IMG/VR virus record: IMGVR_UViG_3300048509_000011
Location: 1 to 37,626 of that record
Source: a virus
DNA: 37,626 bases
Strand: one strand, 5' to 3'
In this document: positions 1-6,905 of the stretch, in pieces
Position numbering within the stretch: position 1 is the stretch's first letter
How the letters are laid out: every line of letters begins with the position of its first letter
Program-made: the position numbers and the translations under genes
Notes under the pieces: generated by a model
Databases searched by the model: none
What the model was told of the DNA's origin: nothing
What the model saw: the letters and a program-made list of their open reading frames with translations, nothing else

Positions 1-33
1 ATTGAAACGACCTTCGAAAATACGTGTCTGCAT
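1..33 (-). CDS. 5' end of a leftward gene (partial)
   Basis: Eleven codons are visible on the minus strand, starting MQTRIFEGRFN and running off the left edge. The start is supported by an AAGGAG Shine-Dalgarno (complement of 40-45) six bases before the ATG. The gene is divergent from the terminase gene at 369 and is probably the first gene of the leftward early unit whose far end lies at 34609-37626. Too little protein is visible to name a function. Confidence 0.6.
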   Translation of the reverse strand, partial: MQTRIFEGRFN

Positions 34-123
34 GACACACTCCTTATACACCTACGATTTCAAACAGCGTGGCGGTGTAGGCTTCCCCGCCCGCCGTCGT
101 TGCCGTTCATCAGCAACAACTAC

Positions 124-152
124 ATACGAGCATAACCTGACATAGATGTCAA
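124..152 (-). promoter_or_regulatory. Candidate sigma70 promoter for the leftward unit
   Basis: On the minus strand there is a perfect TTGACA -35 (complement of 147-152), a 17-base spacer and TCGTAT as -10 (complement of 124-129). A TGC triplet (complement of 130-132) precedes it, giving an extended -10. The -10 itself matches consensus only 3/6. Transcription would start near 116 and leave a leader of about 80 bases before the ATG at 33. The -35 lies inside copy 1 of the 15-bp repeat. Confidence 0.4.
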
Positions 153-158
153 GTTAGC
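144..158 (+). repeat. 15-bp direct repeat, copy 1
   Basis: AGATGTCAAGTTAGC matches copy 2 at 311-325 in 14 of 15 positions and in the same orientation. It overlaps the -35 of the proposed leftward promoter, so it could be an operator. It is followed by a small hairpin, GCCTA-GTTT-TAGGC, at 157-170. Confidence 0.55.
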
Positions 159-188
159 CTAGTTTTAGGCAGTTTTGCTAGGGCTTGC

Positions 189-212
189 GCGTCGCCTATC
201 GCGTCGCCTATC
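189..212 (+). repeat. 12-bp tandem repeat x2
   Basis: GCGTCGCCTATC occurs twice back to back (189-200 and 201-212), and a third partial unit begins with GCGC. It is non-coding and lies between the two promoter-like regions. It could be a protein-binding iteron or a slippage product; no function is assigned. Confidence 0.6.
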
Positions 213-230
213 GCGCACTCACACGCAGGC

Positions 231-270
231 AGGAGGGGGGCACATGGATTATTTTTTGCAACCCCCCGCC
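231..270 (+). promoter_or_regulatory. G/C-rich hairpin that would sequester an SD
   Basis: GGAGGGGGG at 232-240 can pair with CCCCCCGCC at 262-270 (8 of 9 positions), enclosing a 21-base loop with a run of six T. The 5' arm contains a perfect AGGAGG Shine-Dalgarno at 231-236, seven bases before an ATG at 244. In RNA the hairpin would block ribosome access to that start. As DNA it could equally be a cruciform or binding site. Confidence 0.4.
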
Positions 271-318
271 CATATAAGTAAACCTCACATAACAAGACCC
301 CAAAAAATAAAGATGTAA
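244..318 (+). CDS. Possible 24-residue leader peptide ORF
   Basis: An ATG at 244 opens a 24-codon frame ending in TAA at 316-318. It is preceded by a consensus AGGAGG at ideal spacing (7 bases). The peptide begins MDYFLQPPAHISKPH and resembles nothing I know. The SD lies within a strong hairpin, so translation, if any, would be conditional. It is included because the SD is one of the strongest in the window; it may be fortuitous. Confidence 0.2.
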   Translation: MDYFLQPPAHISKPHITRPQKIKM

Positions 319-325
319 AGTTAGC
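311..325 (+). repeat. 15-bp direct repeat, copy 2
   Basis: AGATGTAAAGTTAGC differs from copy 1 (144-158) at one base. It ends where CATAAT (325-330) begins and lies just upstream of a TTGACA at 333-338, so it sits at the proposed start of rightward transcription. It may be an operator shared with the leftward promoter. Confidence 0.55.
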
Positions 326-362
326 ATAATGCTTGACAGCTCCGTAACTTACAGACTAGGAT
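325..362 (+). promoter_or_regulatory. Weak candidate promoter for the rightward late unit
   Basis: Two readings are possible. CATAAT at 325-330 is a 5/6 -10 without a convincing -35. TTGACA at 333-338 is a perfect -35, with TAGGAT at 357-362 as a 4/6 -10 at 18-base spacing. The second would overlap the TAGGA ribosome site of the 369 gene and give an almost leaderless message. Neither is strong, and a phage-specific factor acting through the nearby repeat is possible. Confidence 0.3.
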
Positions 363-368
363 TGCCTC

Positions 369-875
369 ATGGATACGTTACCGCTTAAACATACCAAGTG
401 GTCTGATCGCTTAGCGATGGACATGGCACTGATGCTAGAAGGAAGCGGCGAGACTTTGGATGAAGTCAAAGATCGCCACAGCCTGAAGGTAGAAGAGCTG
501 CTTGTATTTAATAAAGACCCTGTGTTTTTGAAAAAGGTCGAGTCTTACCGCGACGAAGTTCGTGAAAAAGGTATGACGTTTAAACTTAAAGCCAGAGCAC
601 AGGCGGAAGAACTCTTAACAACAAGTTGGACTTTGATCCACAGCCCAGATGTTTCTGCGGCTGTAAAAGCTGATCTTATTAAGTCTACTGTTAAGTGGGG
701 CGGCTTAGAGCCTAAGAACGAAGTAAACGCGGAGGGTGCAAGTGGCGGAGTTAAAATTACAATTAACCTCGGGGGTCAAGACTTCCCAGCGACTGTCGTT
801 GATCACGAACCTATTGACGAAGTTTACACAGAAGGAGAAGGGGCAGAAGATGGCAACCTTCTCAACACTGGATGA
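369..875 (+). CDS. terS: Terminase small subunit (putative)
   Basis: This 168-residue acidic protein would recognise the packaging site and recruit the large subunit. Support is size, position directly before terL at the start of the late unit, and layout. The N-terminal half is helical and HTH-like (about residues 20-60, with an ETLDEVKDRHSL segment). A central helical stretch follows, then a Gly/Glu-rich tail with a beta-like KITINLGG segment. The start has TAGGA seven bases upstream. I see no catalytic motif, as expected. Sequence recognition alone is modest, so the name rests mainly on context. Confidence 0.7.
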   Translation: MDTLPLKHTKWSDRLAMDMALMLEGSGETLDEVKDRHSLKVEELLVFNKDPVFLKKVESYRDEVREKGMTFKLKARAQAEELLTTSWTLIHSPDVSAAVKADLIKSTVKWGGLEPKNEVNAEGASGGVKITINLGGQDFPATVVDHEPIDEVYTEGEGAEDGNLLNTG

Positions 876-1137
876 GTGCGAGCGCTGTGCGGCAATTTTG
901 CTGCAGCTGAACGTACGTTATAAGCAGAAGATCCGAAGAAAGAAGAATGTGGAAAAACCTTATGCAGTAATACTTCTTGATAATGTTGATCTTCTGCTTG
1001 CTCAAACTGAAGTGTCTGAGCAGTGTCCGCATTGCGGGGAGAACACTATAGAGTATCAGTGGTGTAAGTATTGTGGGGATATAACACATTTAGATGAGTA
1101 TGAGTCATATGCTAATAAGATGGGATGGCACGGGTAA
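850..1137 (+). CDS. Small zinc-ribbon protein
   Basis: This 95-residue protein overlaps the end of terS by 26 bases. The ATG at 850 was chosen over upstream in-frame codons because AAGGAGAAGGGG (about 832-843) lies just before it. Near the C-terminus there are two CxxC knuckles, CPHCG and CKYCG, eleven residues apart, a typical zinc ribbon. An earlier CERC pair lies near the N-terminus. The middle is basic (RYKQKIRRKK). It may bind DNA and help packaging or late regulation, but no specific function is recognised. Confidence 0.7.
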   Translation: MATFSTLDECERCAAILLQLNVRYKQKIRRKKNVEKPYAVILLDNVDLLLAQTEVSEQCPHCGENTIEYQWCKYCGDITHLDEYESYANKMGWHG

Positions 1138-1297
1138 GAACGCGGCCAACATGACAGTAGAAGAATTTGCGTTGGAGCTGCAGCGTATAAAGCACAGGAC
1201 GTTGTATATTGATACGACTGCTGCTGGGCGAGACGCGGCTAAACGTACGCGCAGTTATAGGAATGCTAGGCGGGGAGCGTTTGGCAAATGGCATTAG
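1094..1297 (+). CDS. Small basic protein of unknown function
   Basis: The frame encodes up to 67 residues, overlaps the zinc-ribbon gene by 44 bases and overlaps the start of terL by 10 bases. The start is uncertain: ATGs at 1094, 1100, 1109 and 1151 are all in frame and none has a strong ribosome site. The part from 1151 (MTVEEFALELQRIK) looks most protein-like. The C-terminus is strongly basic (RDAAKRTRSYRNARRGAFGKWH), suggesting nucleic-acid or virion contact. It is not recognised beyond similarity to small ORFs that sit before terL in other phages. Confidence 0.55.
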   Translation: MSMSHMLIRWDGTGKNAANMTVEEFALELQRIKHRTLYIDTTAAGRDAAKRTRSYRNARRGAFGKWH

Positions 1298-2673
1298 ATA
1301 TTAACTTTACACCATCACGAACTGCAGCGAAGTTTATGCAGTCAGACTCTAAGATGCGTGTACTGATGGGGCCGGTTGGGTCTGGTAAATCTGTTGCAAG
1401 TTGTTTTGAGATTGTGCGTCGGGCGAGTGCGCAGGAGCCGAACGAACAAGGTATACGTAAATCGCGGTGCGCTGTTGTGCGTGAGACTGTACGCCAGCTA
1501 ACAGATACTACAATTAAAACGTTTCTTGATTGGTTCCCACCTGGGGTGTGCGGCCAGTTCATGCGGACGACCAAGACATACTTCTTTAAGGTTGGCGATG
1601 TTGAGTGCGAGATTATGTTTCGTGCGCTCGATGATGCTGACGATGTTGCAAACTTGAACTCTCTTGAGCTTACCTTCGCGTGGTTTAACGAGTGTAGGGA
1701 TATCAACGCCGAAATCGTAGACGCGATGTCTAAACGTATCGGGCGTTTTCCATCTAAGAAAGATGGCGGGCCTTCTTGGTTTGGTATGTGGGGTGACACT
1801 AACCCCCCGACTATGGACACATGGTGGTATTATCAGATGGAGCACTTAGACGCTAAGGATGGCGTCAGTTATAATGACAACGGGTGGGATGTGTTTAAGC
1901 AACCGTCCGGACGTAGCACTTTTGCAGAGAATGTGGAGAACTTACCAGATGGATATTATGACACCCAAGGGCGCAGCGAAGAATATATACGGGTCTTCAT
2001 TGACGGAGAGTACGGACTTAGCTCCGCAGGTCAGCCAGTCTATAAGTATTTCAGACCGGACTATCACATGGCTGGGGAGACTTTGCGTCCTATTCTCAAT
2101 GGGGTGCGTCCTATCGTTATCGGTATGGATTTGGGGTTGACTCCAGCAGCAGTAATCGGGCAACAAGATCCTCGCGGGCGAGTCCTAATTCTCGATGAGG
2201 CAGTGTCTTTTGACATGGGGGTTCAGAGATTCGTCCGCACGATTCTCAAACCTATGGTATACGAACGATTTAGCGGTGCGCCGATCCTTGTGGTTGTTGA
2301 CCCAGCTGGTATTCAGCGTGCCCAGACAGATGAACGATCAGCGGTTGACATCATTAAAGCCGAAGGGTTTAGGGTCATACCGGCAAAAACAAACAATGTG
2401 TCAGCAAGATTGTCTTCAGTAGATGATTATCTTATGCGTCATGTGGACGGCGATAGCGCGTTCCTACTTGACCCTAAGTGCTCACAACTTAAAGCAGCTA
2501 TGATGGGTGGGTATAGGTTCCACCATAAGAATGGCAACATTGACAAAAATAATCATTCCCACGTAGCTGAAGCTTTACAATACTTTATGTTACATGTAGC
2601 GACAGCTGGCGAGGGTTCTTTCATGCCTATGCGGCGGGAAGTTAAAAGGGTTGCAGCATCAGGTTGGACTTGA
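1288..2673 (+). CDS. terL: Terminase large subunit
   Basis: This 461-residue packaging motor pumps DNA into the prohead and cuts the concatemer. The ATPase domain has Walker A GPVGSGKS (residues 28-35) and a Walker B-type strand ending in WFNE, with Asn134 before the presumed catalytic Glu135. The C-terminal RNase H-like nuclease shows acidic residues at Asp281 (GMDLG), Asp338 (VVVDPAG) and Glu428 (HVAEALQYF). The length is normal for short-tailed phage terminases. It overlaps the preceding ORF by 10 bases and is followed by a terminator at 2720-2757. Confidence 0.95.
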   Translation: MALDINFTPSRTAAKFMQSDSKMRVLMGPVGSGKSVASCFEIVRRASAQEPNEQGIRKSRCAVVRETVRQLTDTTIKTFLDWFPPGVCGQFMRTTKTYFFKVGDVECEIMFRALDDADDVANLNSLELTFAWFNECRDINAEIVDAMSKRIGRFPSKKDGGPSWFGMWGDTNPPTMDTWWYYQMEHLDAKDGVSYNDNGWDVFKQPSGRSTFAENVENLPDGYYDTQGRSEEYIRVFIDGEYGLSSAGQPVYKYFRPDYHMAGETLRPILNGVRPIVIGMDLGLTPAAVIGQQDPRGRVLILDEAVSFDMGVQRFVRTILKPMVYERFSGAPILVVVDPAGIQRAQTDERSAVDIIKAEGFRVIPAKTNNVSARLSSVDDYLMRHVDGDSAFLLDPKCSQLKAAMMGGYRFHHKNGNIDKNNHSHVAEALQYFMLHVATAGEGSFMPMRREVKRVAASGWT

Positions 2674-2719
2674 TATATTGTTGGTGTCATTGAGACATCC
2701 TTCATAGTTACCTAAACTT

Positions 2720-2757
2720 ACCCTCTACGGATTGTCCCCGTAGGGGGTATTTTCTTT
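2720..2757 (+). terminator. Intrinsic terminator after terL
   Basis: ACCCTCTACGG (2720-2730) pairs with CCGTAGGGGGT (2738-2748) over 11 positions with one G-U wobble around a 7-base loop. A T-rich tract, ATTTTCTTT, follows. It lies 47 bases after the terL stop and ends the packaging module. Confidence 0.85.
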
Positions 2758-2759
2758 AC

Positions 2760-2788
2760 TTGCGTAAGAACTTATTGCCATGTATAAA
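2760..2788 (+). promoter_or_regulatory. sigma70-like promoter for the head module
   Basis: TTGCGT (2760-2765) and TATAAA (2783-2788) are separated by exactly 17 bases, directly downstream of the terL terminator. The predicted start is near 2795, about 26 bases before the ATG at 2821. The terminator-promoter order suggests that structural genes are transcribed separately from, and probably more strongly than, the packaging genes. Confidence 0.6.
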
Positions 2789-2820
2789 TAAAAGTGTACA
2801 CTTACTGCAGGAGTGTGAGT

Positions 2821-3024
2821 ATGAATAAAAACGGAATGCCATGTGGTTGTGGCTGTGGAAGTAAACCTTACGTAGTCTATTCGGACAATCCGAAGATGGA
2901 TACTAGCGGTATGGCCCAACGTAAAGTACGCCAGTACAAATCTGGCGGGTATGTCTACTCAGATAAAAACGACCCCGACACCAGAGTTGACATGGACGAT
3001 ATTGATGATGAGGAGCGTATGTAA
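2821..3024 (+). CDS. Small Cys/Gly-rich conserved phage protein
   Basis: This 67-residue protein is the first gene after the promoter. The ATG at 2821 is preceded by AGGAGTGTGAG at good spacing; an upstream in-frame GTG at 2794 has no ribosome site. The N-terminus has an unusual alternating CGCGCG run. A YKSGGYVYSD segment follows, then an acidic tail (DMDDIDDEERM). Similar short proteins with a YxSGG segment occur next to portal genes in marine phages. Function is unknown; metal binding by the clustered cysteines is possible. Confidence 0.7.
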   Translation: MNKNGMPCGCGCGSKPYVVYSDNPKMDTSGMAQRKVRQYKSGGYVYSDKNDPDTRVDMDDIDDEERM

Positions 3025-3578
3025 TGGCAAAGATTATTGACACGCGTAAAGACGGGCGCGGCCTTAAGTACACAGCATATGATTCAAAGCTGGTAGACTA
3101 CGCTAAAGCTCCTGGCACTGGGTTAGACCCAGATAAAAAATTTAAGATTGGTAAGCCTAAAGTTCTAGAGCGCCCTGGGGATGTTGAGTATTTTGGCTCT
3201 GAGTTCAAAGATGCAGCGCAGAAGCTTGCTACTGAGCGTGAAGAAGCTTACAGACGACGCCAAACAAACGAATATATCCGAGCTGGCGCTAAAGCTCCTG
3301 GGGATAGAGTAAGTAAATCTGTATCGAATGTGCGAATCGGTCAGCTACGCGGCGAAGGTTTTACTGCTGCGAACAGGGCTGCTAAGCAGGCTGAGCGTAT
3401 GCAGCAAGTGGGTGCACAGCGTGCGGCATTGGTCGAAAGAGGCCAGCAGAGTATGACAAATATGAACCCAACAGCTAATCTCAGAACGGCGACTAAAGGT
3501 TTTGCCAAACTAGCAGGTAATGCTTCTGAAGGGCTAACTACTTTCCGTGATAAGAAAGATGATGAGGGGCTTGCTTAA
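3024..3578 (+). CDS. Hypothetical protein upstream of portal
   Basis: This 184-residue protein is coupled to its neighbours by overlapping stop/start bases at both ends. The N-terminus (MAKIIDTRKDGRGLKYTAYD) is followed by a Lys/Pro-rich segment. Residues 70-150 are Arg/Gln/Ala-rich and probably helical (EAYRRRQTNEYIRAGAK). No enzyme motif is seen. Its place between the promoter and portal suggests a head-assembly or minor virion role, which is inference from context. Confidence 0.65.
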   Translation: MAKIIDTRKDGRGLKYTAYDSKLVDYAKAPGTGLDPDKKFKIGKPKVLERPGDVEYFGSEFKDAAQKLATEREEAYRRRQTNEYIRAGAKAPGDRVSKSVSNVRIGQLRGEGFTAANRAAKQAERMQQVGAQRAALVERGQQSMTNMNPTANLRTATKGFAKLAGNASEGLTTFRDKKDDEGLA

Positions 3579-5626
3579 TGCTACAGGTGATAGGAAATGC
3601 TGAGTTACGTAAGCGTGAGCAAGAAGTTGTAGATAAAGAACTTGCTGCTCGCCAGAATGATTCTGTAGTTCTAGGCCTTACAGGGCATCTACGCCATTGC
3701 TGGGACGCAGCACGACAAGCTAAAAAACCTATCGAAAATATTATGCTTCGCGGATTACGGCAGCGTAACGGCGAATACGAAGCAGATAAACTACGCGATA
3801 TCCACGAGCAGGGCGGTTCTGACATCTATATGGGTGTCACAGAAGTTAAATGCCGTGCGGCGGAGAGCTGGCTTCGTGACATACTGCTTGATACTGGAAC
3901 ACCTCCTTGGGGGCTAAATCCTACACCTATTCCAGATTTATCTCCTGATCAGACTATGGAACTACAAAACGCTTTTGCAGCGGTAGTTACACGTATTGTT
4001 GAGAATGAAGGTAGAGCGCCAAACGCCGACGAAATGGTCGAGCTAAAAGAAATGGTAGGCCAAGAGTATAGGTTTAAGCTGCTTGAAGCTGCAGATAATC
4101 GCGCCCAGAAGATGACTATTAAGATCGCAGACCAGTTTGCACAAGGCGGTTGGGCTGATTCGTTTAATGAATTTATTACTGATTTAGTAACTTACCCGTG
4201 TGCTTTTGTTAAAGGGCCAGTTGTTCGCAGGCAGCGTAAGCTAGGCTGGACTAAAGGTGCTGACGGAAAGACTATTGTTGAAGCAACTGAAATTATTGCC
4301 CCTGAGTTTGAACGGGTTGACCCCTTTAGGATTTACCCAGAGCCAGGAATTTCTACAGTAAACGAGGGGTATATTTTTGAGCATCACCCCCTAAGCCGTA
4401 CGGAGCTAGCTGATCTTGTTGGCGTACCTGGGTACGATGACGATGCTATACGCAAGGTACTGGACATTGGCAACGGCTCAAGCTGGATCAATGAAGATGT
4501 TGAGTTAACTAAAGACGAAGAAGAACGTAAGTTCCATACGTTCAATAAACCTACCGAGACATTTGATGCCCTAGAGTTTTGGGGTAAAGTAACCGGCAAG
4601 ATGCTTCTTGAGTGGGGTCTCGACGAAGAAGAAATTGAAGATAAGCACCGTGAATACGACGCAAATGTTTGGATTGTAGGTAATTATGTTATCAAGGCCA
4701 TCCTTAACTATGACCCACTAGGAGAGAAGCCTTATGCTAAAACATCGTTTATTAAACGCCCTGGAGCATTTTGGGGCAGCGGCATACCAGAAATTATCGA
4801 AGATATACAAAACGTCTGTAACGCGGCTGCGCGTGCTTTGGTTAACAATATGGGTATCTCTAGTGGGCCTCAAGTTGAGGTTAATCTTGAGCGTATCCCG
4901 CCGAATGAAGACATCACTCAACTTCATCCGTGGAAAATCTGGCAAGTAATGAATGACCCGCTGGGGTCAAGCGCTCCTGCAGTTAGGTTTACACAGCCTG
5001 ATGACAACGCAAACACACTACTAGGCGTATACGATAAGTTTAGTAAGTTAGCCGACGATCATTCAGGAATACCTTCCTACGTGTATGGCGACCTTAACGT
5101 CCAGGGGGCGGGACGTACTTCGTCTGGCTTATCTATGCTTATGGGTGCAGCCGGTAAAGGTATCCGACAAGTTGTTATGCACATCGACAGTGATGTGATC
5201 AAACCAATCGTTCACCGCCAGTTTGTTTATAATATGCGGTATGACGAAGACGAAACTATTAAAGGCGATGTTGAGATCATGCCAAAAGGCTCGATCAACC
5301 TTGCAGTTAAAGAGACTGTTAACATCCGCCGTCTTGAATTTCTTAATGCAACCGCCAACGAAATCGACATGGAAATCGTTGGTAAAGAAGGCCGCTCAGC
5401 GATTCTTCGTGAAGTGGCTAAAGGGTTGCAAATGCCTGTGGACGACATCATTCCGTCTAGGGAGAAGGAAGGCTATATGACTCGTATGTCAGCTAAAATG
5501 CAGTTGGAGGCCGCTAAGGCCGAACAGCCTGCTGGCGGCGGCACACCGACATTGCCTGACGGAACCCCTAAAGGTGGGCAGGATGCGAACACAGTTAGTA
5601 ACCGCGACACAGGAGCAGCAGGATGA
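3578..5626 (+). CDS. Portal protein
   Basis: This 682-residue protein would form the dodecameric DNA entry ring at the unique capsid vertex. It has the length and overall character of P22-like podovirus portals. An N-terminal helical part (residues 1-60) leads to the YMGVTEVKCRAAESW segment common in marine podovirus portals. A long mixed core contains a GRTSSGLSMLMG stretch that I associate with the portal stem/crown region. The C-terminal 40 residues are Gly/Pro-rich and probably disordered. It lies two genes before the scaffold, in the usual portal-scaffold-capsid order. Confidence 0.9.
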   Translation: MLQVIGNAELRKREQEVVDKELAARQNDSVVLGLTGHLRHCWDAARQAKKPIENIMLRGLRQRNGEYEADKLRDIHEQGGSDIYMGVTEVKCRAAESWLRDILLDTGTPPWGLNPTPIPDLSPDQTMELQNAFAAVVTRIVENEGRAPNADEMVELKEMVGQEYRFKLLEAADNRAQKMTIKIADQFAQGGWADSFNEFITDLVTYPCAFVKGPVVRRQRKLGWTKGADGKTIVEATEIIAPEFERVDPFRIYPEPGISTVNEGYIFEHHPLSRTELADLVGVPGYDDDAIRKVLDIGNGSSWINEDVELTKDEEERKFHTFNKPTETFDALEFWGKVTGKMLLEWGLDEEEIEDKHREYDANVWIVGNYVIKAILNYDPLGEKPYAKTSFIKRPGAFWGSGIPEIIEDIQNVCNAAARALVNNMGISSGPQVEVNLERIPPNEDITQLHPWKIWQVMNDPLGSSAPAVRFTQPDDNANTLLGVYDKFSKLADDHSGIPSYVYGDLNVQGAGRTSSGLSMLMGAAGKGIRQVVMHIDSDVIKPIVHRQFVYNMRYDEDETIKGDVEIMPKGSINLAVKETVNIRRLEFLNATANEIDMEIVGKEGRSAILREVAKGLQMPVDDIIPSREKEGYMTRMSAKMQLEAAKAEQPAGGGTPTLPDGTPKGGQDANTVSNRDTGAAG

Positions 5627-5841
5627 TCCGGCCTACTCCTGAAGTTACTAAGGCACTAGCCGCATGTGTGAACCAATATCCGGCACTAGCTGACTGGCTA
5701 GCGGAATGGCGTCAACATGAGCTAGAGCAGCTACCTAGCGTCGCATCACAGAGCGTGGCACTCGCACAGGGGCGGTGTCAGGTTCTTACAGAGCTTTCTA
5801 AGTTCGTGAATGAGTCCCCTGAAATAGCGGCAAAGTCATAA
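5623..5841 (+). CDS. Small hypothetical protein between portal and scaffold
   Basis: This 72-residue, mostly helical protein begins in an ATGA overlap with the portal stop and has AGCAGG just upstream. It contains a W-rich ADWLAEWRQHELEQL helix. I recognise no motif. Small genes in this position are common in podovirus head modules and may be assembly or minor virion factors. Confidence 0.65.
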   Translation: MIRPTPEVTKALAACVNQYPALADWLAEWRQHELEQLPSVASQSVALAQGRCQVLTELSKFVNESPEIAAKS

Positions 5842-5881
5842 TGACAGCTGATAATTACGCACACCGATAGGAGCGTCCAAC

Positions 5882-6889
5882 ATGGCAATACCAAAGCAAG
5901 TTCAAATGCAATCTGAGGCAGTACAAGAACTATACAAGGAACTTAACGGAGAGGTTGAGGCACAGGGTGATGCACCCGAGGCCGCAGCTAACGACGGTGG
6001 GCAGCCTGTACAGGAAGTTGTAGCCGACAGTGTAGAAGAACAAGCACCTCAGTCTGTAGCCAAAGAGCACGGTGAATCAGACAACCAAACCAAGGATTCT
6101 TGGGAACAAAAGTACAAAACACTGCAGGGTATGTATAATGCAGAAGTTCCTCGTATGAAAGCGGAGAACCGAGAGTTATCATCCCGTGTTACTCAAATGG
6201 AGCAGCTACTTAGCTCATTGAATAACCAACCTGCTGCACAGCCCGAGTCTAGTGATCCGTTGATTACAGATAAAGATGTTCAGGAGTACGGCGATTCTAT
6301 TGATGTTATGCGGCGTGCAGCACGAGAAGAAGTGGCGCAAGCCAATAATCGTGTGTCTCAGTTAGAGCAACAGGTAATGCAGATGCAGACCAGCGTGGTA
6401 CCGCAGATGAATCAAATCTCGCACGCACAGGCCGAATCAGCAACTCAGACGTTTTGGGCTAGGCTTTCCACTATCATACCTGAATGGCAGGACATCAATA
6501 ACAACGGAGATTTTCAATCTTGGCTGTTAGATGTTGACCCACTTACAGGTATTTCTCGCCAGACATATCTAGAAGATGCTCAGCAGAATCTAGATTCTAA
6601 TCGTGTGGCGCAGTTCTTTAGGTCATGGCAGGAGGCCAACGGTACCCCAGTTGCTCAAACCAATCGGAAGGTTCCTTCTGACCAATTAGAGAAGCAAGTA
6701 TCCCCAGGGCGAGGTCGTTCAGGGACTAATACTATGCCATCTGAAGGCCAAACATACTCACCAGCAGATATCGAAGGTTTCTTTGATGCTGTACGTAAAG
6801 GTAAGTACAAAGGTCGGGAAGAAGAACGTGGCCGAATAGAACGCGACATTTTCTCAGCACAGAGAGAAGGTCGAATTGTCACTGCATAA
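5882..6889 (+). CDS. Capsid scaffolding protein
   Basis: This 335-residue protein would shape the procapsid and leave before or during DNA packaging. It is acidic and Gln-rich, with a coiled coil around residues 75-115 (WEQKYKTLQGMYNAEVPRMK) and another around 145-175. The C-terminus is compact and basic-acidic (SPADIEGFFDAVRKGKYKG), typical of the coat-binding end of scaffolds. TAGGAG lies eight bases before the ATG, and the gene directly precedes the capsid gene. No protease domain is visible. Confidence 0.85.
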   Translation: MAIPKQVQMQSEAVQELYKELNGEVEAQGDAPEAAANDGGQPVQEVVADSVEEQAPQSVAKEHGESDNQTKDSWEQKYKTLQGMYNAEVPRMKAENRELSSRVTQMEQLLSSLNNQPAAQPESSDPLITDKDVQEYGDSIDVMRRAAREEVAQANNRVSQLEQQVMQMQTSVVPQMNQISHAQAESATQTFWARLSTIIPEWQDINNNGDFQSWLLDVDPLTGISRQTYLEDAQQNLDSNRVAQFFRSWQEANGTPVAQTNRKVPSDQLEKQVSPGRGRSGTNTMPSEGQTYSPADIEGFFDAVRKGKYKGREEERGRIERDIFSAQREGRIVTA

Positions 6890-6905
6890 CTTATAGGAGG
6901 CTAAC

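Larger units (their letters stand above)
34..368. promoter_or_regulatory. Divergent intergenic control region
   Basis: This 335-base stretch has no substantial gene and separates leftward and rightward units. It contains promoter-like motifs facing both ways, a 15-bp near-identical direct repeat, a 12-bp tandem repeat and a strong G/C hairpin, each listed separately. A GC-rich part (71-95) can also pair GGCGG with CCGCC in the leader of the leftward transcript. Its place between replication-side and packaging genes fits an early/late control region. A packaging start site next to terS is possible, but nothing specific shows one. Confidence 0.6.

Noticed and set aside
2683-2700. Small hairpin (GGTGTC/GACATCC) after terL
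   Set aside because: Short, bulged and without T tract; the real terminator is just downstream at 2720-2757.
5841-5870. Nine-codon ORF between portal-side gene and scaffold
   Set aside because: Starts in a TAATG overlap but is too short to support, and its end carries the scaffold ribosome site.
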